Source of the DNA: Limnoperna fortunei
Lineage: Eukaryota; Mollusca; Bivalvia; Mytilida; Modiolidae
Direction of reading: 5' to 3'
DNA: 64,000 nucleotides
Assembly (NCBI GenBank): GCA_944474755.1
Contig: OX104122.1
Location: 19,803,714 to 19,867,713, forward strand
Shown here one piece after another: positions 24,990 to 35,408 of this stretch. The notes under the pieces were generated by a model. That model was not told the origin of the DNA and searched no databases. It worked only from the letters and a program-made list of their open reading frames with translations. The number at the start of each line of letters is the position of its first letter. The first letter of the stretch is position 1. A program made the translations under genes and the position numbers.

Positions 24990-26140
24990 ATTCAAAAACC
25001 TTGTGTTTAATGCATTAAACAATATGGAATCTTTTTGACCCTTTGATATATTTTACATGTTTAAAAACTTGTTCGTTCTGTTCGGTGGACAATAACGGGT
25101 TGCCAGATGTTAAAAGTTCTAGATTTACTGGACAGTAATTTGGTAGCCAGGCAAGGTTATCAAATAATCTGTCTCTAATATTAGTATATTTAGAACATGC
25201 AAAGAAATAATGATACGAATCTTCACGGTTAGATCCTTAACGACAGGATGGATTAGAAATAATATTTACTCTGTACAGATCATAGTTTAAAAATGAAGCA
25301 AAGCATCTAAGTTGTGTTAGGACAATATTGAATTTGGGCTGTCCATATTCATAATGCTTCGGAAGTTTTCGATATGGGTTCAGGTTTTTGAATTCGGATT
25401 TAAATTTAAAGATAGATTTCGACATTACGGATTGACATATCTTAGCTGAAGCTGTTCCACTGTCGAACAGTTGACGGTATGAAAGATTCGTTAGTCAGAG
25501 ACAGTCTACAATAAGGGGTCATAATGTTATTACCGTTACACAAGGGATACACGGACGTGCTTTGTATAGTTGGTGGTATTAAATTACAAAGATATGCTGG
25601 TGCAGAATTATGTTGTATATTATAAAACATTTGTAGTTTCCTACGTTTTCTACGCTCAGCCAAAGGCTCCCACGCCGTTTCGGTATAAATATTAATTAAA
25701 TTGGTAAAATTTGGTAGGCCTGTGACGATTCGAGCCGCCTCTAGCTGCAATTGCTCAAGCCCACACCAACGTTATCCCAAACTTCACAGGCATACTCAAA
25801 AAGTGGTCTTATAAAGACCAAATATAGTTTTTCTAGATTTTTTCTTTTTAATTTATATTTAAGTTTCCTGAGTACGTTCAGGTGCCTAGAAACACTACAT
25901 ATTATATTTTCTACATGTATGTTCCACTTAGCATCACTGCTAAAAGTGACTCCTAGATGTTTATGAAAAGTAGTAACTGGAATATCTGTGTCATTTAGTA
26001 TAAATCTTATATCTGGTGGTAATATATTTGAGAATAACATAATTTCTGTTTTGTCAGGGTTAAACGACATTAACCATTTTCGTGACCAATCGTTCAGCTC
26101 TCTCAAATCGTGATCAATGCGGGTTGTCAGGTCATACTAC
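24990..26140 (-). pseudogene. Decayed non-LTR retrotransposon (LINE) reverse transcriptase, 3' part
   Basis: Minus-strand pieces read as the C-terminal part of a Jockey/CR1-like LINE reverse transcriptase. First comes the thumb-proximal block LNDWSRKWLMSFNPDKTEIM, which normally follows the YxDD catalytic motif, then GVTFSSDAKW, then the RPLFEYACEVWD block. After a frameshift near 25745 follow QLEAARIVTGLP and a TVRQWNSFS block that ends in a stop. After another frameshift comes LNPYRKLPKHYEYGQ, with an in-frame TAA in the PSCR-GSNRED (zinc-knuckle-like) stretch near 25240. The YxDD and endonuclease parts are absent, and similarity stops near 26140, consistent with 5' truncation, the usual fate of LINE copies. 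Not functional. Confidence 0.75.
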
Positions 26141-26223
26141 GGAAAGCTTGGATAACGTGAAAAAGAATAAATAAGCAAAAACAGTTGGTTAAAACATATG
26201 GAATTTTATAAAATTTTCTTAAA

Positions 26224-27354
26224 ATGCAACTAACATACATTTCAGTGGAAAATGAAATCCAGGGCTATGGATTTGGTCAGATGTCAAAAAGAATTCTTAC
26301 AGGAGAGATAGTTCATGTTTATGGCATCTCTTTAGTAAATAAAGCACATGCAGATGAAAATGTTTATAGTGTCTCTTTGGTTAATACAGAATGGATGGTT
26401 CATGATTATAGTGTCTGTTTAGTTAATACAGGAGAGATGGTTCATGATTATAGTGTCTGTTTAGTTAATATAGAATGGATGGTTCATGTTTATGGTGTCT
26501 GTTTAGTTAATACAGGAGAGATGGTTCATGATTATAGTGTCTGTTTAGTTAATATAGAATGGATGGTTCATGTTTATGGTGTCTGTTTAGTTAATACAGG
26601 AGAGATGGTTCATGTTTATGTTGTCTGTTTAGTTAATATAGAATGGATGGTTCATGTTTATGGTGTCTGTTTAGTTAATACAGGAGAGATGGTTCATGTT
26701 TATGTTGTCTGTTTAGTTAATATAGAATGGATGGTTCATGTTTATGGTGTCTGTTTAGTTAATACAGGAGAGATGGTTCATGTTTATGGTGTCTGTTTAG
26801 TTAATACAGGAGAGATGGTTCATGTTTATGTTGTCTGTTTAGTTAATATAGAATGGATGGTTCATGTTTATGGTGTCTGTTTAGTTAATACAGGAGAGAT
26901 GGTTCATGTTTATGTTGTCTGTTTAGTTAATATAGAATGGATGGTTCATGTTTATGGTGTCTGTTTAGTTAATACAGGAGAGATGGTTCATGTTTATGTT
27001 GTCTGTTTAGTTAATATAGAATGGATGGTTCATGTTTATGGTGTCTGTTTAGTTAATACAGGAGAGATGGTTCATGTTTATGGTGTCTGTTTAGTTAATA
27101 CAGGAGAGATGGTTCATGTTTATGGTGTCTGTTTAGTTAATATAGAATGGATGGTTCATGTTTATGTTGTCTGTTTAGTTAATATAGAATGGATTGTTCA
27201 TGTTTATGGTGTCTGTTTAGTTAATGCAGGAGAGATGGTTCATGTTTATGGTGTCTTTTTAGTTAATACAGGAGAGATGGTTCATGTTTATGGTGTCTGT
27301 TTAGTTAATATAGAATGGATGGTTCATGTTTATGTTGTCTGTTTGTTAATATAG
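26224..27354 (+). CDS. Open frame across the 5' half of the 42-bp minisatellite (doubtful protein)
   Basis: A 376-codon frame starts in unique sequence (about the first 25 residues) and then runs through tandem 14-residue units of the form MVHVYGVCLVNTGE and MVHVYVVCLVNIEW. It is closed by a 1-bp deletion near 27345. The repeat unit is 42 bp, so every unit keeps the same frame and the openness needs no selection. There is no signal peptide, known domain, splice context or neighbouring promoter that I can point to. Each unit carries one Cys and alternating hydrophobic and polar residues, so a beta-strand-rich repeat protein is imaginable, but homogenised satellite DNA is the simpler explanation. 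Confidence 0.2.
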   Translation: MQLTYISVENEIQGYGFGQMSKRILTGEIVHVYGISLVNKAHADENVYSVSLVNTEWMVHDYSVCLVNTGEMVHDYSVCLVNIEWMVHVYGVCLVNTGEMVHDYSVCLVNIEWMVHVYGVCLVNTGEMVHVYVVCLVNIEWMVHVYGVCLVNTGEMVHVYVVCLVNIEWMVHVYGVCLVNTGEMVHVYGVCLVNTGEMVHVYVVCLVNIEWMVHVYGVCLVNTGEMVHVYVVCLVNIEWMVHVYGVCLVNTGEMVHVYVVCLVNIEWMVHVYGVCLVNTGEMVHVYGVCLVNTGEMVHVYGVCLVNIEWMVHVYVVCLVNIEWIVHVYGVCLVNAGEMVHVYGVFLVNTGEMVHVYGVCLVNIEWMVHVYVVCLLI

Positions 27355-30290
27355 AATGGATGGTTCATGTTTATGGTGTCTGTTTAGTTAATACAGGAGA
27401 GATGGTTCATGTTTATAGTGTCTGTTTAGTTAATACAGGAGAGATGGTTCATGTTTATGGTGTCTGTTTAGTTAATATAGAATGGATGGTTCATGTTTAT
27501 GTTGTCCGTTTAGTTAATATAGAATGGATGGTTCATGTTTATGGTGTCTGTTTAGTTAATACAGGCGAGATGGTTCATGTTTATGGTGTCTGTTTAGTTA
27601 ATACAGGAGAGATGGTTCATGTTTATGTTGTCCGTTTAGTTAATATAGAATGGATGGTTCATGTTTATGGTGTCTGTTAAGTTAATACAGGAGAGATGGT
27701 TCATGTTTATGGTGTCTGTTTAGTTAATGCAGAATGGATGGTTCATGTTTATGGTGTCTGTTAAGTTAATACAGGAGAGATGGTTCATGTTTATGGTGTC
27801 TGTTTAGTTAATACAGGAGAGATGGTTCATGTTTATGTTGTCCGTTTAGTTAATATAGAATGGATGGTTCATATTTATGGTGTCTGTTAAGTTAATACAG
27901 GAGAGATGGTTCATGTTTATGGTGTCTGTTTAGTTAATACAGGAGAGATGGTTCATGTTTATGGTGTCTGTTTAGTTAATACAGGAGAGATGGTTCATGT
28001 TCATGGTGTCTGTTTAGTTAATACAGGAGAGATGGTTCATGTTTATGGTGTCTGTTTAGTTAATACAGGAGAGATGGTTCATGTTTATGGTGTCTGTTTA
28101 GTTAATACAGGAGAGATGGTTCATGTTTATGGTGTCTATTTAGTTAATACATGAGAGATGGTTCATGTTTATGGTGTCTGTTTAGTTAATACAGGAGAGA
28201 TGGTTCATGTTTATGGTGTCTGTTTAGTTAATGCAGAATGGATGGTTCATGTTTATGGTGTCTGTTTAGTTAATACAGGAGAGATGGTTCGTGTTTATGG
28301 TGTCTGTTTAGTTAATACAGGAGAGATGGTTCATGTTTATGGTGTCTGTTTAGTTAATACAGGAGAGATGGTTCATGTTTATGGTGTCTGTTTAGTTAAT
28401 ACAGGAGAGATGGTCATGTTTATGGTGTCTGTTTAGTTAATACAGGAGAGATGGTTCATGTTTATGGTGTCTGTTTAGTTAATACAGGAGAGATGGTTCA
28501 TGTTTATGGCGTCTGTTTAGTTAATGCAGAATGGATGGTTCATGTTTATGGTGTCTGTTTAGTTAATACAGGAGAGATGGTTCATGTTTATGGTGTCTGT
28601 TTAGTTAATACAGGAGAGGTGGTTCATATTTATGGTGTCTGTTTAGTTAATACAGGAGAGATGGTTCATATTTATGGTGTCTGTTTAGTTAATGCAGAAT
28701 GGATGGTTCATGTTTATACTGTCTGTTTAGTTAATATAGGAGAGATGGTTTATGTTTAAGGTGTCCGTTTAGTTAATACAGGAGAGATGGTTCATGTTTA
28801 TGGTGTCTGTTTAGTTAATACAGGAGAGGTGGTTCATATTTATGGTGTCTGTTTAGTTAATACAGGAGAGATGGTTCATATTTATGGTGTCTGTTTAGTT
28901 AATGCAGAATGGATGGTTCATGTTTATACTGTCTGTTTAGTTAATATAGGAGAGATGGTTTATGTTTAAGGTGTCCGTTTAGTTAATACAGGAGAGATGG
29001 TTCATGTTCATAGTGTCTGTTTAGTTAATGCAGAATGGATGGTTCATGTTTAAGGTGTCCGTTTAGTTAATACAGGAGAGATGGTTCATGTTTATGGTGT
29101 CTGTTAAGTTAATACAGGAGAGATGGTTCATGTTTATGGTGTCTGTTTAATTAATACAGGAAAGATGGTTTATGTTTATAGTGTCTGTTTAGTTAATACA
29201 GGAAAGATGGTTCATGTTTATAGTGTCTGTTTAGTTAATGCAGAATGGTTGATTCATGACTATGGTGTCCGTTTAGTTAATACAGGAGAGATGGTTGATA
29301 TTTATGGTGTCTGTTTAGTTAATGCAGAATGGATGGTTCATGTTTAAGGTGTCTGTTTAGTTAATACAGGAGAGATGGTTCATATTTATGGTGTCTGTTT
29401 AGTTAATGCAGAATGGATGGTTCATGTTTAAGGTGTCTGTTTAGTTAATACAGGAAAGATGGTTCATGTTTATAGTGTCTGTTTAGTTAATGCAGAATGG
29501 ATGATTCATGATTATGGTGTCCGTTTAGTTAATACAGGAGAGATGGTTGATATTTATAGTGTCTGTTTAGTTAATGCAGAATGGATGGTTCATGTTTATG
29601 GTGTCCGTTTAGTTAATACATGAGAGATGGTTCATGTTTATGGTGTCTATTTAGTTAATGCAGAATGGAGGGTTCATGTTTATGGTGTCTGTTTAGTTAA
29701 TACAGGAGAGATGGATCATGTTTAGGGTGTCTGTTTAGTTAATACAGGAGAGATGGTTCATGTTTAAAGTGTCTGTTTAGTTAATACAGGAGAGATGGTT
29801 CATGTTTAAGGTGTCCGTTTAGTTAACACAGGAGAGATGGTTCATGTTTAAGGTGTCCGTTTAGTTAATACAGGAGAGATGGTTCATGTTTAAAGTGTCT
29901 GTTTAGTTAATACAGGAAAGATGGTTCATGTTTATAGTGTCTGTTTAGTTAATGCAGAATGGATGATTCATGATTATGGTGTCCGTTTAGTTAATACAGG
30001 AGAGATGGTTGATATTTATGGTGTCTGTTTAGTTAATGCAGAATGGATGGTTCATATTTATGGTGTCTGTTTAGTTAATGCAGAATGGATGGTTCATGTT
30101 TATGGTGTCTGTTAAGTTAATATAGGAGAGATGGTTCATGTTTATAGTGTCTGTTTAGTTAATGCAGAATGGATGGTTCATGTTTATGGTGTCTGTTAAG
30201 TTAATACAGGAGAGATGGTTCATGTTTATGGTGTCCGTTTAGTTAATACAGGAGAGATGGATCATGATGGTTCAGTTAATACAGGAGGAT
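26300..30290. repeat. 42-bp minisatellite array, roughly 95 copies
   Basis: Near-identical 42-bp units occupy about 4 kb. Three end types are seen: AATACAGGAGAG, AATATAGAATGG and AATGCAGAATGG. From about 26.4 to 27.86 kb the first two alternate, giving an 84-bp higher-order unit in which a GTTTATGTTGTC variant precedes the AATATAGAATGG type. From about 27.72 kb the AATGCAGAATGG type replaces AATATAGAATGG. A 210-bp (5-unit) block around 28611-28820 is repeated at 28821-29030. The left edge units (26300-26400) are diverged. TTTATGG to TTTAAGG changes create stops from about 28757 onward, so the right half is more decayed. Confidence 0.97.
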
Positions 30291-30735
30291 GATTCTCAAC
30301 ACATATTACTAGTATGTTGTTTATGAAAGTAAGAGAATTGTAAATTACAGGACTTAGTTTAACATCGAGGAAATGCTATTTCCATTGCCTATATGCTTCA
30401 AATGAGCTATACGGGCTCTAGAGATCCTCTGGTAATTTATTGTTGGTGTCGTTGTGTACCTTACTATTCTTTATATGATGCCGAAATGATTGGATGTACA
30501 TGGAATTATTACACAATTTGTCTTTTATTATTAAAAAAAATGTTAAAGTTTAAACAAAAGTAAAAATAGTTAATATTTGGTTGAAGCTGTTATCTCACTC
30601 TGTAATATTTCAATCTCATCGGTCTAATGCTATGTAAAAGTTGGCAAGGATAAAACTGTAGGTGTTGAATTTGACCCACAAGAGTGAAAATTTTAAAAGT
30701 GCATCGATACATGTATATAAATGTATGTCTGCGTA
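30291..30735. other. No gene seen; flank of the minisatellite
   Basis: Unique-looking AT-rich sequence with no coding signal. Confidence 0.5.
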
Positions 30736-30912
30736 ATGTTTTGTTTGTTTGTTTGAATAGTGTTAAAACCCCGACTTGCGGTAGAAAAACTAGCAATCCT
30801 TGTCAATTAAGATTGGAGTCGAGTACACCCTGCCTGCAGTGAGATTTGAACTCACAACTTCAGTCTTGGCAGACCACGAGATCAATAGTCGTATTTTCCT
30901 TAACTAATGAAG
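30736..30912 (-). mobile_element. tRNA-derived SINE, truncated
   Basis: The plus strand reads TTTGTTTGTTTGAATAGTGTT, then CTTGCGGTAGAAAAACTAGC, CAATTAAGATTGGAGTCGAG, then GAGATTTGAACTCACAACTT (a B-box-like segment in minus orientation) and CAGACCACGAGATCAATAGT. It is the same order as the SINE at 39.15-39.40 kb, with the middle part deleted. Confidence 0.65.
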
Positions 30913-30933
30913 TATTGTCTCTTTTTTTAGGTT

Positions 30934-30935
<2 letters not shown>

Positions 30936-30968
<33 letters not shown>
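30936..30968. repeat. (CA)n microsatellite
   Basis: About 16 CA dinucleotides directly after the SINE. Confidence 0.95.
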
Positions 30969-30970
<2 letters not shown>

Positions 30971-31086
30971 TGTCATGCACAATTCAAGTATCGAGAGAAA
31001 ATGATACGCGTTTTAAAACGCCAGACAATGTCATATACTTGGGTAAATACTTGGCTTTAGGGATAACTCTCAAAAGAAAGTTAAAT

Positions 31087-31208
31087 GAAGCGAAGGTTTG
31101 GCTATGGCTGTAACCCATTACATTCAGGGGAACATGGACAAAACAATGAAGCGAAGGTTTGGCTATGGCTGTAACCCAGTACATTCAGGGCAACATGGAC
31201 AAAACAAT
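31087..31208. repeat. 61-bp tandem duplication
   Basis: Two near-identical units starting GAAGCGAAGGTTTGGCTATG at 31087 and 31148; they differ by a few substitutions only. Confidence 0.9.
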
Positions 31209-31209
31209 T

Positions 31210-31619
31210 ATAGCATCAACTTGTCTTTCTTTTTTTGCAGGTGAATCAGAACATACAACTCTTTTGATTGACAATTTATCATACAACACTCTAAAATGAT
31301 TTTTAATTGTACAGTTGGTTATCTTAAGGTACTCTTCTTCTGATATAAATGTGTGAAAGAAACAGTTTAAGGCGGAAGACGTCGTATGTTGAAGCCTAGT
31401 AAATGTTCTATGTATTCAAATGTGTAACTTACAGGTTTACTGTATCGTATTCTCGTTTAGAATATTCCTTTATATAAAAAAACACTGATCACACCCTTGT
31501 AACCCATATCCATCAAAATAAAAAAAAAAGAAAATAAAAGTCTAAAATGACACTTGTTGTCAGGAAAAAGTTAGAATCCAAAAGTTTGCAGCATTTCGCC
31601 AAAAGTTCTAGGACTTGTA
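31210..31619. other. No gene seen
   Basis: AT-rich, no coding signal. Confidence 0.5.
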
Positions 31620-32290
31620 ATTATGATCAGACGCAAACCAATCAACTTCATGGGGGATCCCATTTAGATTCTACTAATCTAAAAAAAGATCGGAAATCCC
31701 CCGATCATCATAATCAATAATACAACTCAAGTAATCAAAGCTCGATCATTGAAAGCCCTAGGAATCCAAACCATTTCAAGATTAACATTGTACTGCAAAC
31801 ATAGTTTAAAAATGTCTAAAGCTATTGTTTGTAGGACTGACTTTGTGCTACCTTTGCTGACAACATTTTGACCATCGGTAAACCATTTGATGGGTTTACC
31901 AGACAGAAGTTAAACTAAGGACTTGAAAAAATTTTGCCCGCAGATAACTCGATTGCACTTAGAACTGTAACCTTTCTCCGAGTCACAGTATATTCACCAA
32001 AACCTGTATCACTAGCGTCACTATAAACAATACTATGACATGATTTATCTGCACTTAAGTATTTAATATTGACACTGCCTAAGTTACCTTTCCAGCTGAT
32101 CAATGATCTCGTCGCTTGATTGTATTTATGTAATAGTAACTTGTGTGTAGGGCCGTATACAGAATTAGGGGCTAATAAAGGACCCGACAACCAGACAAAT
32201 GATTCGGACCGTGTATCCTTTGGCTCAATCTGTAACCAGATAAACGGTCCGTATCTGGTCCTTCGGAAGTCTTTTGATCGCAAGTTATCT
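31620..32290 (-). pseudogene. DIRS-like retrotransposon remnant (RT end and RNase H)
   Basis: The minus strand from 32283 reads through KLLLHKYNQATRSLISWKG, then SCHSIVYSDASDTGFGEYT, a typical RNase H first-aspartate segment of DIRS/Ngaro-type elements. After a stop and frame change near 31915, it continues IKWFTDGQNVV (second conserved Asp), LQTIALDIFKLCLQYNVNLE, WIPRAFNDRA and, after another frame change near 31730, DYLSCIIDYDD. This order (DASDTG, TDxQN, WIPRxxN) is characteristic of DIRS-type RNase H. At least two frameshifts or stops make it non-functional. Neither a tyrosine recombinase nor a methylase was found nearby. Confidence 0.7.
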
Positions 32291-32299
32291 GAAGTAAAA

Positions 32300-34668
32300 C
32301 TTTATATCCAAATAAGCTGAAACAGTACTTTTTTTATTGTCTGCATTATAATCAACAAACCAACTCGCATACTACAGTAATTAAAGCGGGAGATTTAGCA
32401 TGCCATAAAACCTGGTTTAACCACCATTTCTTTTGAAATGCCTGTACCACGTCAGGAACATTGCTGTATGTTTGGTTGTTGGTTCTGGAGTTTGCCGGTT
32501 TCCTGGACATTGCTTTGTGGATTTTCTTTTTTGACAGTTTCCTGGGTGTTTGGTATTTTGTTATTACCTTCATTTGTGCATTTTGCATGCAGTAAAATAA
32601 ATAAAACGAGAGCGAATTTTAACGTCCCGGGGCCAATATATCAACTCCACGCAAAGGATTCTGCGTATTTTACTTCAACCACAATCCCCTCTGCCATACC
32701 ATTGGTGACGCCATGGATTCCACGAGAAATATGAGAGATATCTCTCATGGCAGATAAGCTTCGTACAAACGTAGTGCTTGTAAAGTAAAACCGTATCAAA
32801 AGTTTCTAAATGGACTATATAAAAATAAAATTGACGTCAAAACGATTTCTCATCATGCAATTAGCATATAAATGAAAATATAAACGAACAAAGACAAATT
32901 AAATAAAATTTATTGAATATAAATGGATTCTTTAGAATATAAATGAAAATATATTCCAATTTATAGTTAAACGCTGTAAAAAGTTGGGGTGGGGACAGCT
33001 ATTGTAAACATCTTTAAAACAAAAAAACACACACACACACACATGGGAGCAAGCTTGCAGAACTTAAAAAAATTAAGAAAACTATCTAGTGTAATGTACA
33101 TGTTTAATAGAAAATGGATTCAATTGGGGGTGTTTGATCCAATTAATGCTACGCTAAATTATATTTAAAACTGTAAAATTGAAGCATTCATACATTTTTA
33201 TTTACAAGATAATTGAACAACGAAATATCAAAATCTTACAGCAAAATATCTAATAAAAGGAAAACGAACTCACAAGCGCGAAATAACAAAAAGAGACGTT
33301 AATTTACATAAATGAAATTGTCAGTTCTTTTAATGTTTTATGTCGTTGTAATTTAAATTTTTTGTAGTCTTTTTAGTGGTAATCTTTTTCTTGCTTATCT
33401 TACGAGTCAAAGAGGTAAGGCTGAGAATGAAGAATACACTAGTCCATTCTGTAACAAATCGTTTATTTGAAGTGTCATATGGACAGAATAGCATCTTAAA
33501 AGGCGTATGACCCACGAAACGGATATCCCAAAAGGTATAGGACTTGGGGAAACCACGAAACAGATATCTAAAAATGTGTATGACTTGGAAAGCCGCGGAA
33601 CAAAGATTTGAAAAGGTGGAGGACTTGGCTGCGGAACTAAAACTTTTCTCTGTGTAGCAGTTGCAGTAAGTCTACTCTTTTTGACATCTGGGATTTTTAA
33701 CGTGATGAGTGATACTTTGTAAACACTGCAAATCTTTGTCCTGCTATCCTATTACATCTTGCAGTTTCGATGTAAACCTCATTAGAACTTCAGCCGTCTT
33801 AAATCAACGAGGGAATGTCCGTATTCCAAGAGTTCTATGTATACATAAACTTTTATTGGATGGTCCTTCCATTTTGCAAACTATTGCTTTGCCGAATCAA
33901 CGTCACGATACAAATAACCGGTCGGATTTACATCTAGGCTCGATATAGCTGTGATTTTACTGTTTTAGTCAGCTAAACCCGATATTTTCGACAGTAAAAT
34001 TCTTCCTCCCCTACGAAAAAACTAGACGCTACAATATAGCTGAAAAATTGCTGAAATTTGCGTTAAAATACCAAACAAAAAAATCTGTGATACAGAAAAC
34101 ACAAACCATTTACAGGCAGATTTTATCAACTTATATCCAAAATGGTTCAAATATCTATTCATTTTGTCAGAAATTACAGGAGATGCTGAAACATAACAAG
34201 CCATTAGAGGTTATAGCAGATATCTTTATCTTGTACTCTATATGGGTTGCCTTTGAGATGTAAATGTTGTTAGCCATCTACTTTAAATAACCGTCGCACT
34301 AACACAAGGGTTGTGAGATCAACCACGGCATAGGGCAAGGTTGTGCTTGACTTAAACCTTAATTGACAACAACATTCATCAGGTACTTCGCAGTCTTGAC
34401 GCCTTGACTTATATGTGGAGAAAACACCATTCAAATAAAAAACGCAGGTTATTCCTGGAAATTCCTAGGTTCCAAGTGATTTCTTGTCTAATTAAACTGT
34501 AAGGTTAACTGCACATACGATAATAACGCAACCCATCGTTACTAATTCCGGTACAGAATCATCATGAAATAACACAATTTATAAAGACTTAAGATATTTA
34601 AATGGTTTTCAAGGAAAATATAGCAAACCATTATTTTCGTTATGACTTTAATGCTTATCAAGTTTATA
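32300..34668. other. No gene seen; intergenic DNA
   Basis: Contains a short CA run at about 33026-33043 and an imperfect tandem repeat at 33490-33640 (next entry). Short open frames at 32352-32588 and 32438-32734 overlap on opposite strands and look non-coding. Confidence 0.5.
33490..33640. repeat. Imperfect ~54-bp tandem repeat, about 3 units
   Basis: Units share AAAAGG(C/T)GTATGACC or GGACTTGG, then CCACGAAAC(G/A)GATAT(C). They lie near 33496, 33530-33580 and 33580-33640, with increasing divergence. Confidence 0.6.
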
Positions 34669-34848
34669 GGAGCTTGGTGACGGAGTGGGTCTATGCAGCC
34701 ATCTACTATTCATTATCGGCGTGTCAATACTGGGGTTGTAAGTTCGAGCCCCCTCTTTTCCGTTGCATTTTCTTGCAAGAAATCTTTGTAGAGTCTTATA
34801 TTCTGGTCTTTATTCTATAAATTTCTAACAGAATAATATATATTTCCA
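34669..34848 (+). mobile_element. tRNA-derived SINE, plus orientation
   Basis: A tRNA-like head of about 80 bases has an A-box-like TTGGTGACGGAGTGGGTC near 34675 and a B-box-like AGTTCGAGCCCC at 34741-34752. The body follows: TCTTTTCCGTTGCATTTTCT, TGCAAGAAATCT, CTGGTCTTTATTCT, AATTTCTAACAGAATAATAT. Its head and body differ from the 39-kb SINE, so it is a second SINE family. Confidence 0.6.
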
Positions 34849-34924
34849 CAAAAAGACCAATTTTCTGAAAATGTGAAACGCGATTGATCCGGAAAATATA
34901 TCAATCGAACGGTCAGAAACGTGG

Positions 34925-35045
34925 TATTTTTTTGAAACATAATGATATTATCCTGTTAGAAATAAAAAGAATGAAGACCGGAATGTAATTTAAAGCCTTA
35001 AAAGGATTTCTTACAAGAAAATACAGAAAAGAGGGGGGGGGGGGG
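34925..35045 (-). mobile_element. Second, inverted copy of the same SINE body
   Basis: On the minus strand it repeats CTCTTTTCTGTATTTTCTTG, TAAGAAATCC, CCGGTCTTCATTCTTTTTAT, TTCTAACAGGATAATATC. It faces the copy at 34669-34848 across about 75 bp. The tRNA-like head is replaced by a G run (35033-35045). Confidence 0.6.
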
Positions 35046-35335
35046 TCCTCTCCACTAGTACCAGTGTGAATACCAAGTAAATTTAAACTCGACTTAATCA
35101 TGTTACACCTTCAGTTTAGTACACAACAGAAATTTTTACGCTGTATCTTATTTATTATTGAACTGCCAAATCAACAGTTGTAAAGTTTCTAGAAATATGT
35201 AAGTATATAGTGATTTTAAATTCCACTGAAAATGTTTTCTTATGTCAATATTAAAGTTTATACTGTGAAATATCTAACATTGGGTTCCGGCTTTGTATGA
35301 TGACTAAATCCTAAATTAAATCATTTCATACACAT
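35046..35335. other. 3' flank of the TRIM-like gene
   Basis: No second gene. On the minus strand an AATAAA lies at 35336-35341, about 68 bases after the stop codon of the TRIM-like gene, and is a reasonable poly-A signal for it. Confidence 0.45.
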
Positions 35336-35408
35336 TTTATTCTTGTATATCAGCCAACGTTCGACAATCACAAACAGATTAGACACTGTAGCGGTTTTAA
35401 GTCGACAG

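Noticed and set aside
27315..30115. Series of further open frames in the minisatellite (121, 82, 92, 102, 60, 74 and 64 codons)
   Set aside because: All are the same 14-residue unit between stop-bearing units; openness follows from the 42-bp unit and is not evidence of genes.
26300..30290. CRISPR array
   Set aside because: Units are contiguous with no unique spacers, and the genome is eukaryotic.
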